DNA of 64,000 nt from positions 62,001 to 126,000 of the forward strand of contig NZ_BJDY01000006.1 of NCBI RefSeq assembly GCF_005405385.1. Reading direction: 5' to 3'. Each line of letters starts with the position of its first letter. The stretch's first letter is position 1. The notes beneath the pieces were generated by a model. The model searched no databases. It was not told where the DNA came from and saw nothing but the letters and a program-made list of their open reading frames with translations. Source of the stretch: Lactiplantibacillus mudanjiangensis (GTDB lineage: Bacteria > Bacillota > Bacilli > Lactobacillales > Lactobacillaceae). Both the position numbers and the translations under genes were made by a program. Shown in pieces: positions 57,354-64,000 of this stretch.

Positions 57354-57824
57354 TTATTTTTCTAATAACGTATTATTCAAATCAGTTTTAACGACGATCA
57401 CATCAGTTAAGGCATTCCGTTGCACATAGGTGGTAACAGAACCTTCTAAGACTCGTTCCATCGCATTTAACCCCGTTGACCCCATCATGATTAAATCATT
57501 GTTGTGGTCTTGAACGAAATCTTGCGAAATGATTGGCTTAGGGCTGCCCATCCGAATATGGAATTCAATGTCATCAAAGCCTTGCGCCTTAATTTCCGCG
57601 ACTTTCTTTTGTAAATAAGCTTCTGAATCTTGAACCAATTGATACGTGATATCGCCATCGGCCAAGCCAGCTAAATTATAACCGAATTGTCCCGGATCGA
57701 TCACCGACAACACATCAATATGCGCTTCGTTCCGCTTTGCAACTTCGACAGCTTTCGTTAATGCGGTTTCCGCTTGTTTCGAGCCATCCATTGGCACTAA
57801 AATCTTCGTATATTCTTGTAACAT
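57354..57824 (-). CDS. Universal stress protein (UspA family)
   Basis: The 156-residue protein has the Usp alpha/beta fold: YTKILVPMDGSKQAETALTKAVEVAKRN at the N-terminus and the ATP-binding motif MGSTGLNAMERVLEGSVTTYV (G-x2-G-x9-G-S/T, about 118-138). It should be cytosolic and ATP-binding. AAAGGGTG lies about 8 nt before the ATG at 57824. Confidence 0.88.
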   Translation of the reverse strand: MLQEYTKILVPMDGSKQAETALTKAVEVAKRNEAHIDVLSVIDPGQFGYNLAGLADGDITYQLVQDSEAYLQKKVAEIKAQGFDDIEFHIRMGSPKPIISQDFVQDHNNDLIMMGSTGLNAMERVLEGSVTTYVQRNALTDVIVVKTDLNNTLLEK

Positions 57825-57999
57825 GTGCGCCACACCCTTTCCATCTACTACTAGTTTACCATTTATCCAACATGAATGCGTTCTCAAATGCAGTTCACCG
57901 CCAACAAAATTAGTTTTACACAACATTTACACAAACGGTATCGAGTCTTTACATCAACCGCCTACAATGAAGTTATTCCATTGAGAGAAGGCGTTGTCG

Positions 58000-58230
58000 A
58001 TGCTCACAACGATTCATTCCAGCGGCCTTAATCAGGACACCATCATCACCACAACCCAAACTTATCAATTAACGTTGACTCGTGCTTTATTTGGTGATCA
58101 TCCGTGGCGGCTTAAAGTTACAGCGACCACGTTACTTGGCCCACGCACCATTCAAGTCACCCGCTACCCGGATCTCCCAACGGCAAAAGCCGCCTACGAC
58201 CAACTTTGTTTGACTTTACAAACCGACTAA
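58000..58230 (+). CDS. Small hypothetical protein
   Basis: The 76-residue protein has no signal peptide or membrane segment. It is predicted to be mostly beta strand at the start (TIITTTQTYQLTLTRALFG) with a C-terminal helix (LPTAKAAYDQLCLTLQ). AGAAGG lies 8 nt before the ATG; an in-frame TTG two codons earlier is too close to the RBS. I recognise no family. Confidence 0.6.
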   Translation: MLTTIHSSGLNQDTIITTTQTYQLTLTRALFGDHPWRLKVTATTLLGPRTIQVTRYPDLPTAKAAYDQLCLTLQTD

Positions 58231-58304
58231 TTATTCCTCCCGCTCCAACTGAGTTTGTGCTAGGATTAAGCTAATTAATCTGAACACCGACGCGGGGGAA
58301 CTTT

Positions 58305-58724
58305 ATGATCAAACTCATTCAACAATTATGGCATCGGTATCAAGCGGTTTTAGCCTACTTAATCTTTGGCGGTCTCACGACAGTTATTAACTTTGTGGCT
58401 TTTTGGCTATTCAACAACTTGATTCAATGGCCGTATCTGATTAGCAACGTGATTGCCTGGCTATTGTCCGTCCTATTCGCCTATGTCACCAATAAGCTTT
58501 GGGTCTTTGATGCCGCTACACCAACACTCAAAAGCCTCTTACAAGAGGCCGGCGCCTTCTTTGGTTTTCGATTACTCAGTCTAGGGATCGATGAACTCAT
58601 CATGTTCACTGGGATTTCCATCCTACATGGCAATCCGCTCCTCGTTAAACTTCTCGACCAGATCATCGTGGTCGTCTTAAATTGGTTTTTCAGTAAACTC
58701 TTTATTTTTAAAGAACGTCACTAA
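58305..58724 (+). CDS. GtrA-family membrane protein
   Basis: The 139-residue protein has four transmembrane segments and the GtrA pattern: YLIFGGLTTVINFVAFWLF near the start, then VLFAYVTNKLWVF and NWFFSKLFIF at the C-terminus. GtrA proteins flip or help transfer lipid-linked sugars in teichoic-acid or polysaccharide glycosylation. A partner glycosyltransferase is not adjacent. GGGGGAA precedes the ATG. Confidence 0.88.
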   Translation: MIKLIQQLWHRYQAVLAYLIFGGLTTVINFVAFWLFNNLIQWPYLISNVIAWLLSVLFAYVTNKLWVFDAATPTLKSLLQEAGAFFGFRLLSLGIDELIMFTGISILHGNPLLVKLLDQIIVVVLNWFFSKLFIFKERH

Positions 58725-58776
58725 TAAAAATGTGGAATGACTCGCTAACTTAGCTGGTCATCCCACATTTTTATTT
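58724..58776. terminator. Bidirectional terminator
   Basis: AATAAAAATGTGG-ATGAC / GTCAT-CCACATTTTTATT between convergent genes. Confidence 0.85.
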
Positions 58777-59248
58777 AGCTCGATTTTTGATTAACTGGAT
58801 GAAATAACGTTAACGTTCGCATGACATCATCGATATTAATACCATCCCAATTGTAAAAATTGAACTGCCGACCACCTTTCATTTGAATGACCAAGTGCCG
58901 TGCCCGCGATTCATAACCGTTACGAATCTCATTTTGGACGGTGGTTAGCTCATAAGCCTTAATTTGCGCTAACTTAATCACGACGTCGCCAATCCGTACA
59001 AACTGCGGTGCTGATGAATCATACACCGGTGGCACAACTACTCGAGTTCCATCATGATGATGTTGCTGTAACGAAATTGCGGCTAAACCGGCCGCAGTCA
59101 ATGTTGGCGTAAAATATAATTCTTGACCTAAAGTCGGAACTGTCCCCGCTGGTAAGGCTTTCAAATCAAACTTGAACTGATGCCCATGAAAATCAGTTAG
59201 GACGCCTTCATGTAACCCCAGATTTAAGGCCGTAATATGTCCAATCAT
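58775..59248 (-). CDS. Hypothetical cytosolic protein
   Basis: The 157-residue protein has an N-terminal all-beta segment (about 1-60; GVLTDFHGHQFKFDLKALPAGTVPTLGQELYFTP) that loosely recalls a cold-shock-like OB fold, and a C-terminal mixed region (RIGDVVIKLAQIKAYELTTVQNEIRNGYESRARHLVIQMKGGRQFNFYN). The OB-fold comparison is weak inference. GGGGGATCAG precedes the ATG. There is no signal peptide. Confidence 0.65.
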   Translation of the reverse strand: MIGHITALNLGLHEGVLTDFHGHQFKFDLKALPAGTVPTLGQELYFTPTLTAAGLAAISLQQHHHDGTRVVVPPVYDSSAPQFVRIGDVVIKLAQIKAYELTTVQNEIRNGYESRARHLVIQMKGGRQFNFYNWDGINIDDVMRTLTLFHPVNQKSS

Positions 59249-59432
59249 CTGATCCCCCTCTTTCTGCCTGCACCAAATTTAGCACAATTTGATCATTTTC
59301 GAGGCCATAAATTAAAAAACAACCTCGAAAATCGGGCATTTATCGTCAATGTAATTTCGGTAAGTTAGTAAACTTGAACTGTATGTTAAAATAAACGGCG
59401 ACTAGACTAATCATTTGAGGAGCAGACTGACC

Positions 59433-59756
59433 ATGGACTTAACCACTACTGAAACCGATTATTTATTAGATTTATTAACCACTAAATTATTTGAACTGCT
59501 TAGCCGAGTCACCCGCTGGCAAACGCACAGCTTATCACAGGCTCAATATGATCAACAGGTCGAAGAAACCTTGCAACCAAACTTAACCATTTTACAAGGG
59601 TTACTCGAAAAACTCAGTGCTGACCAGCCGGATGCACCGCAAGTGATCGCTTTACAACAAGGTCTTGATAAACTACAGACAGCGACAACCTATCAATTAA
59701 CAACGACTCAATTGGCTCAGGCTAACGCGCATCGTTTTAATCGGCATCATCGCTAG
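59433..59756 (+). CDS. Small hypothetical, helical protein
   Basis: The 107-residue protein is Gln/Leu/Thr-rich, predicted almost entirely helical, with possible coiled-coil heptads in ILQGLLEKLSADQPDAPQVIALQQGLDKLQTATTYQ. GAGGAG lies 10 nt before the ATG. No family is recognised. Confidence 0.6.
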   Translation: MDLTTTETDYLLDLLTTKLFELLSRVTRWQTHSLSQAQYDQQVEETLQPNLTILQGLLEKLSADQPDAPQVIALQQGLDKLQTATTYQLTTTQLAQANAHRFNRHHR

Positions 59757-59874
59757 CCAAGCGGATTTATTCACTCTTAACAAAAAATTCAAATTTCAAT
59801 CACGGGATTGCTATTTTTAGCCGTTACAATGAATGCATAAACTTAAAAGCTTCGCGACGAAAGAAGGAGGGCTT

Positions 59875-60057
59875 ATGTTTCTAATTGTATATTGTGCATT
59901 GGCAATTGCGGTGTTTTTCTGGATATTTGGCTTCACGACCGCTGCCATCATTGTCGCCCTATTGACGCTAGCCCTAATCGGGTATGCCTCCATTCGCCGA
60001 CAAGTCGCCCGTAAACGCTTATTAAAACAACGAACTGCGACTAAAGGTCGAGGTTAA
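59875..60057 (+). CDS. Small two-segment membrane protein
   Basis: The 60-residue protein has two hydrophobic segments (about 1-17 and 19-38) and a strongly basic C-terminus (RRQVARKRLLKQRTATKGRG). GGAGGGCTT precedes the ATG. It may be a membrane-anchored peptide with a cytosolic tail. Confidence 0.6.
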   Translation: MFLIVYCALAIAVFFWIFGFTTAAIIVALLTLALIGYASIRRQVARKRLLKQRTATKGRG

Positions 60058-60072
60058 TTTTGAAAACAATCC

Positions 60073-60128
60073 TAAAAAAGACGTTGCTAATCACTGGGCT
60101 TATCCACCAATGATTAACAACGTCATTT
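60073..60128. terminator. Bidirectional terminator
   Basis: AAAAAGACGTTG..TAATCA / TGATTA.CAACGTCATTTTT with a 17-nt loop between convergent genes. Confidence 0.8.
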
Positions 60129-60132
60129 TTGA

Positions 60133-61329
60133 TTACTTATTTAATTGTGCCAAACAACTGATAATATTTTGCACCGCTTGATGCACATATTTTGGATCAG
60201 TCGCTAAGTTCAGGCGCACAAACCCCTGATCATTCTTACTGAACCATTCACCGAAGTCTACTGCTAGCCCACATTTATCTTGAATAAATTCGCGAGTCGT
60301 TGCAGGATCCAGATAAGCCCGTAAGTCTAACCAGATCAAGTAAGTCCCTTGTAGATCAGCCACTACAATTTTAGAAGTTTTTTCGCTAAATTCAGTTTGC
60401 AAATAATGATAATTATCGCGAATAACCGCTAAAATTTGATCTAACCAGGCACCGCCATGTTCATAGGCAGCTTGTCCAGCTGTTTGCCCCAACACATTAA
60501 CTTCTGTCTGATTATATCGTTGCATAAACGCATCGTACGTCGCACGCAAGTCGGCGTTCGGGATAATGACGTGTGAGTTTAACAAACAAGCTACGTTAAA
60601 GGTTTTTGATGGTGAATTAACCACAATAACTTGATCTTGAAAACGGCCATCCGCTACGGTTAATGCCGAAATAAACGGATGATTTTCAGGATCAATTTCG
60701 ATGTCTTGATGAATTTCATCAGAGACAACTAACACCCCATATTGTTCACATAACGCTAAAATCTTAGTTTCTTCTTCAGCTGTCCAGATGCGGCCAACTG
60801 GATTATGTGGTGAACATTGGATAAATAACCGAACTTCATTGGCTTTAATTTTAGCCTCGATATCAGCAAAATCCATCGTATAATGACCGTCATCATTGAT
60901 GAGTTCAGACGTCACCAGTTGCCGGTGATTATCTTGAATCGCATCAAAGAAAGGATAATACACGGGTGTTAAAATCATCACGGCATCACCTGGTTGCGTA
61001 TATGCATTAACGATCGCATATAGTGAGTTCACGACCCCCGTGCCAAAGCGCACCCAATCTTTTTGTAACGTCAATTGATGACGTTGCTGTTCCCAGTTAA
61101 TAAAAGCATCATAATAGCTATCTGGTGTAAACGAATAGCCATAAATACCGTGGGCCACGCGTTCAGTTAGCGCCGTCGTCACTTGTTCCGGTACTTTAAA
61201 TTCCATATCCGCCACCCACATTGGTAACAAATCAGGATTGCCGTAGCGCACCCCTAACGCATCCCACTTAAGTGAATTCGTATTTAGTCGATTCGTTGCG
61301 TATGTTTTAATAAATGTTGCTTGATCCAT
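60133..61329 (-). CDS. MalY/PatB-type pyridoxal-phosphate C-S lyase
   Basis: The 398-residue fold-type I PLP enzyme has LLPMWVADMEFKVPEQV, the early motif of MalY/PatB. It also has CSPHNPVGRIW, VVSDEIHQDIE and the PLP lysine motif VNSPSKTFNVACL. Family members cleave cystathionine to homocysteine or release H2S and thiols from cysteine conjugates. The T-box leader supports sulfur amino-acid metabolism. AAGGGG lies 8 nt before the ATG at 61329. Confidence 0.87.
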   Translation of the reverse strand: MDQATFIKTYATNRLNTNSLKWDALGVRYGNPDLLPMWVADMEFKVPEQVTTALTERVAHGIYGYSFTPDSYYDAFINWEQQRHQLTLQKDWVRFGTGVVNSLYAIVNAYTQPGDAVMILTPVYYPFFDAIQDNHRQLVTSELINDDGHYTMDFADIEAKIKANEVRLFIQCSPHNPVGRIWTAEEETKILALCEQYGVLVVSDEIHQDIEIDPENHPFISALTVADGRFQDQVIVVNSPSKTFNVACLLNSHVIIPNADLRATYDAFMQRYNQTEVNVLGQTAGQAAYEHGGAWLDQILAVIRDNYHYLQTEFSEKTSKIVVADLQGTYLIWLDLRAYLDPATTREFIQDKCGLAVDFGEWFSKNDQGFVRLNLATDPKYVHQAVQNIISCLAQLNK

Positions 61330-61357
61330 GTTAAAAACCCCTTCCAAATTAGCCCAC

Positions 61358-61609
61358 AAAAAAACTTCGTCCTTAAGTTACTAAGGACGAAGTTTGCACT
61401 CCGAGGTACCACCTATATTCACAGCTTTTGCTGCCTCACACTTGCTAGTTGTCTAACAAAGCATCACATTAACGGTGATTAATCCGAATTAACAGCAGTC
61501 TCCTACCATTAATTTACTCCGAGTTCATCTTCACTAGAATCATCCCATCAATTTCCACCAACCATTGACTCGCTGTCAGACCCATCTAGTTACTCTTCTC
61601 ATCAACGTA
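61358..61609 (-). promoter_or_regulatory. T-box riboswitch upstream of the C-S lyase
   Basis: The leader has AGAGTAACTAG and GAAGATGAAC in stem I and the T-box TAGGTGGTACCTCGGAG (61398-61414). The terminator is AACTTCGTCCTTA...TAAGGACGAAGTT with seven T (61358-61396). The specifier is probably ATG (in TTAATGGTAGG), which would make it tRNA-Met responsive; this needs a fold. Confidence 0.88.
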
Positions 61610-61631
61610 TCATTTTTAAATTGATTCTAAC

Positions 61632-62168
61632 TTACAACGCTTGATTGGAATTGTCAACTGCTGTCGTCATCGGAAATTGTGGTGTTGTCGGCACGTCATA
61701 AACGGCGATTTCTTGATCAGCTACAGGGAAAGCCCCCGTCTTCAAGTATCGCTTCGCTTGCATAACTAACGGCGAACTATTGGACCAGTTTAATTGATCC
61801 AATGGCACCCGGGCAGCCCCATCCGATACCGCTGCCGTAAAGGCTGGCCGATTCGTCAATAACTTACCACCCACTGGTTCAAGTAAATAAAACGTATTAA
61901 TCATCGCTTCACGCGGTTGATCAGCTGTCAGGGCTGGAAATGTAAAACGAATAGTACCTAATTGCTTAGCGATGGCCGTTTGTAAACCGGTCTGAATGGC
62001 CGTAATCTGACTGACAGTCGCACTCAACGTTTGGTCTACGGTGAGCGGAGCCGTTGCCAAATCATAACGATTAGTGAAGCGGCCTGTCAAATTTTTAATC
62101 ACGATTAAACTGGTCTCATCGCCAACGATGCCACATACATAGAGGGGATTAATTTGTTCGACTATCAT
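61632..62168 (-). CDS. Possible degenerate NUDIX-fold protein
   Basis: The 178-residue protein starts IVEQINPLYVCGIVGDETSLIVIKNLTGRF. The order of strands and the helix TVSQITAIQTGLQTAIAKQLG resemble a NUDIX domain, but the catalytic R-E-x2-E-E-x-G-x-U residues are absent, so hydrolase activity is unlikely. The assignment is tentative; binding or regulation is possible. The -35 of the following T-box transcript may lie in its last codons. AAGGAAG precedes the ATG. Confidence 0.55.
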   Translation of the reverse strand: MIVEQINPLYVCGIVGDETSLIVIKNLTGRFTNRYDLATAPLTVDQTLSATVSQITAIQTGLQTAIAKQLGTIRFTFPALTADQPREAMINTFYLLEPVGGKLLTNRPAFTAAVSDGAARVPLDQLNWSNSSPLVMQAKRYLKTGAFPVADQEIAVYDVPTTPQFPMTTAVDNSNQAL

Positions 62169-62340
62169 CGGTTCGCTTCCTTCATTAATTCTCAAGTAGT
62201 TACAATATAATTAGATATTATATAATTAATGATAGAATATCACAATTATCGCAACTACTTAATTTTACTACTTTATACGGTGAACTAAAACCAAAAAATA
62301 GCAACTGATATAAACATTTAATAACTTGTAATATTTGAGT

Positions 62341-62369
62341 AAAAAAAACAGTCCAATTACTTGAACTGC
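62341..62369 (-). terminator. Terminator of the two-segment membrane-protein gene
   Basis: Minus strand CAGTTCAA / TTGGACTG (one mismatch) followed by eight T. Confidence 0.7.
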
Positions 62370-62381
62370 TTCAATCACTTA

Positions 62382-63017
62382 CTATTCAGTTGTCAGATCA
62401 GTCGTATTGATAAAGGACTGCGCCGGTACCCGAATCAACCAACGTGTCATCGCCTGATGGTCAACATGCACACCCAAACCATTCAAAAAATTAGGCTTAT
62501 AAGTCGCCGTCATTTTAGCAACATAGGCCTTTGTATGCGACCGATCCAATTTAGCTAACTTCGTTTGTGACCACGGAATTCCCGCATCAGCCACTTTAGC
62601 TTGTTTTAAACTTGTAATTACTGTCGCCTTATTGCTGGAGACGGTATACTTTGCACCCTTGACCCAATAATTGTAAATATGGACAGGTTTGTTCGCACTA
62701 CCACGATCAACGGCCACATAATAAGAACCAGTACTGCCAACACGCATGACTAACGGTTGATAGTCATAACTGATGCTAACGGTGTCTGTTGACAAGTCTA
62801 CTCGCTGGCCGAATGTTACAAAGAACATCCCCGCTAGTAAGCCAATACTTACCACCAATTCACCCACTGTAATCCATAGACTTGACCATTCAAAAGTGTG
62901 CTTCCGCTCCACGATCATTTTAATACGCCGTACCCGGATATTATGAAAGACCCACACAACGAGCGCCAGTACCATAATCCAGGCAATGATTCCAATCCAA
63001 TTCCATGCAGAAGTCAT
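62382..63017 (-). CDS. Two-segment membrane protein with extracytoplasmic domain
   Basis: The 211-residue protein has transmembrane segments at about 5-24 and 48-68. They are joined by a basic cytosolic loop (NIRVRRIKMIVERKHTFEW) and followed by an extracytoplasmic beta-rich domain of about 140 residues. The family appears common in lactobacilli but has no function I can name. AAAGGG lies 10 nt before the ATG at 63017; a longer in-frame reading to 63113 lacks an RBS. Confidence 0.68.
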   Translation of the reverse strand: MTSAWNWIGIIAWIMVLALVVWVFHNIRVRRIKMIVERKHTFEWSSLWITVGELVVSIGLLAGMFFVTFGQRVDLSTDTVSISYDYQPLVMRVGSTGSYYVAVDRGSANKPVHIYNYWVKGAKYTVSSNKATVITSLKQAKVADAGIPWSQTKLAKLDRSHTKAYVAKMTATYKPNFLNGLGVHVDHQAMTRWLIRVPAQSFINTTDLTTE

Positions 63018-63214
63018 CAATTGCCAACCCTTTCCCTGATTTCCTTTATTATCATGCTCTAATTGTAAATAATTCGCTTCCAAATAACAAGTAATGCTCC
63101 CAAACTTTAACATTTCTATGGCGTTATATTGTGAAAAAAGTCACGGTTAAGCTGCAAATGTAATCGAATTCATGGTAGAATAATGGTATTAACTTGTAGA
63201 AAGAAGGAGTACCG

Positions 63215-63529
63215 ATGATCGCAGCATTAATTTATTGGGTGGTCGTAGTTGGCTTAATCGTCTGGGGTGTCTGGATGGCGATTCTTTCCGCTTACTGGGC
63301 TGGTCAAAAACAAAACGGCAATTTATTTTTTATTGCAATTATGAATACCTTAGGGTTAATCGCCGGCTTGTTGGTTTGGTGGGTTTTCAACAACCAAAAC
63401 TGGCAATATTACTGGTTATCTAGTACCGTTCAAACAACCAATTTATTAGGCATCGTCTTAATTTGTTACGTTGTCTTGATTGTCATTGAATTCATTCAAG
63501 GCCGAGGCATCAAACCTGCTAAAGCTTAA
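63215..63529 (+). CDS. Small three-segment membrane protein
   Basis: The 104-residue protein has hydrophobic segments at about 3-24, 37-58 and 72-93 and a basic C-terminus. AAGGAG precedes the ATG. No family is recognised. It is monocistronic with a terminator. Confidence 0.65.
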   Translation: MIAALIYWVVVVGLIVWGVWMAILSAYWAGQKQNGNLFFIAIMNTLGLIAGLLVWWVFNNQNWQYYWLSSTVQTTNLLGIVLICYVVLIVIEFIQGRGIKPAKA

Positions 63530-63539
63530 ATTGACTCAC

Positions 63540-63568
63540 AAAAAGCGTGTCCATCGGGCACGCTTTTT
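63540..63568 (+). terminator. Terminator of the small membrane-protein gene
   Basis: AAAAGCGTG.CC / GG.CACGCTTTTT hairpin just after the stop. Confidence 0.88.
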
Positions 63569-63573
63569 GTTTC

Positions 63574-63866
63574 GTTTAAATTGTCACCTACGTCAGCCAG
63601 TGATTCTGCCGGCTGTGGGGACCGGTTCCAGCCAAAAATCGGGCTTTCACCTCGCTTTTAAGCCTAGCCAAAACCACTAGTCTCAAAAGTCGTCCACATC
63701 GTAAAGTCCGGCAAGACCAGCCGGACTAACGATGTTGTCACGGCCGGCGCCATCACTGGCTGACTCCGGTTATATTGCAAATATTAATCATTCTCGTCAT
63801 CATCATAACTGATAGTGAATTCACATTGAGTCCAGTTGTGGACCGTTCTTTGCAATTTATCGCTTA
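63574..63866 (+). repeat. Palindromic repeat copy F (right arm decayed)
   Basis: The CACCTAC start and the complete left arm (CTTTTAAG/CTCAAAAG and AGTCCGG/CCGGACT hairpins) are present up to CCGGTTAT. The right arm fades after TCACATTGAGTCCAG and ends in TTTATCGCTTA, where it overlaps the last codons and stop of the minus-strand gene. Confidence 0.82.
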
Positions 63867-64000
63867 TTTAAAACTTGCAAACTAAAACCATCCGCAGCCA
63901 ACTGATCACCGGTTAGACCCGCACTCACAATCGTTTTGCCGACAACAGCTGAAGTCTGTGAGTGTTGACTTAAATTAAAGCTACCAACCACGGTTTGCGT
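63857..64000 (-). CDS. C-terminal end of an unidentified protein (cut by window edge)
   Basis: Reading the minus strand from the window edge gives 47 codons ending in TAA: TQTVVGSFNLSQHSQTSAVVGK, then TIVSAGLTGDQLAADGFSLQVLNKR. The alternation of strands could be the C-terminal beta-sandwich of a glycoside hydrolase, but this is a guess. The stop and last two codons lie in repeat F sequence, so the repeat may have supplied the current C-terminus. Confidence 0.55.
   Translation of the reverse strand, partial: TQTVVGSFNLSQHSQTSAVVGKTIVSAGLTGDQLAADGFSLQVLNKR

Noticed and set aside
58775-59248. LytTR-type DNA-binding protein
   Set aside because: Size and a beta-rich C-terminus suggested it, but the LytTR sequence pattern is not present; left as hypothetical.

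Overview
The window reads as a chromosomal segment of a low-to-mid-GC Gram-positive bacterium of the family Lactobacillaceae, most likely Lactiplantibacillus or a near relative. This rests on RBS style, TTG/GTG starts, RexB-type AddB, PyrR attenuators, T-box leaders, cre and PurBox sites, and a pyrR-B-C-carA-carB-D-F-E order without pyrK, which matches L. plantarum from memory. Species level cannot be fixed without a search. I saw no tRNA, rRNA, CRISPR array, prophage or transposase gene.

Layout. 1-8.3 kb: accessory metabolic and regulatory genes (truncated MFS transporter, secreted protein, quinone-reductase-like protein with divergent Crp/Fnr regulator, MocR-type regulator with divergent aminotransferase-dapA pair, NAD-binding protein, GNAT). 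8.6-15.9 kb: addB-addA recombination nuclease, with a LexA-type box ahead of addB. 16.3-26.0 kb: complete UMP operon on the minus strand with one promoter and two PyrR-type attenuators. 26.1-30.8 kb: PucR-type regulator and two purine permeases on the plus strand, the first behind a guanine-class riboswitch and a PurBox. 31.4-32.9 kb: T-box-controlled methionine-synthase-like gene. 32.9-44.2 kb: complete 11-gene IMP operon purE-K-C-S-Q-L-F-M-N-H-D on the minus strand, with a PurBox about 75 bp upstream of the predicted start point. 44.5-51.5 kb: flavin reductases (one with a remarkable tail), lipoate ligase, phosphatase, carbonic anhydrase, lipase-like protein, asparaginase. 51.8-56.8 kb: a probable six-gene operon of two ABC transporters with a YtrA-type GntR regulator. 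57-64 kb: UspA, small membrane and hypothetical proteins, a T-box-controlled C-S lyase, and the C-terminal end of an unidentified protein.

The most striking non-coding signal is a family of six large, imperfectly palindromic repeats (about 230-560 bp) at roughly 8.3, 16.1, 30.8, 50.1, 56.9 and 63.6 kb. Five of the six lie in the gap between two convergent genes. Full copies carry short terminal inverted repeats, a series of nested hairpins and base-pair-preserving substitutions between copies. No transposase or coding function accounts for them.

A second highlight is a flavin reductase/PAS protein whose low-complexity C-terminus contains three motifs of the type that ApbE decorates with covalent FMN. 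Other observations are a MocR-family regulator with Arg at the PLP-lysine position and a purine permease that appears to start at ATT.
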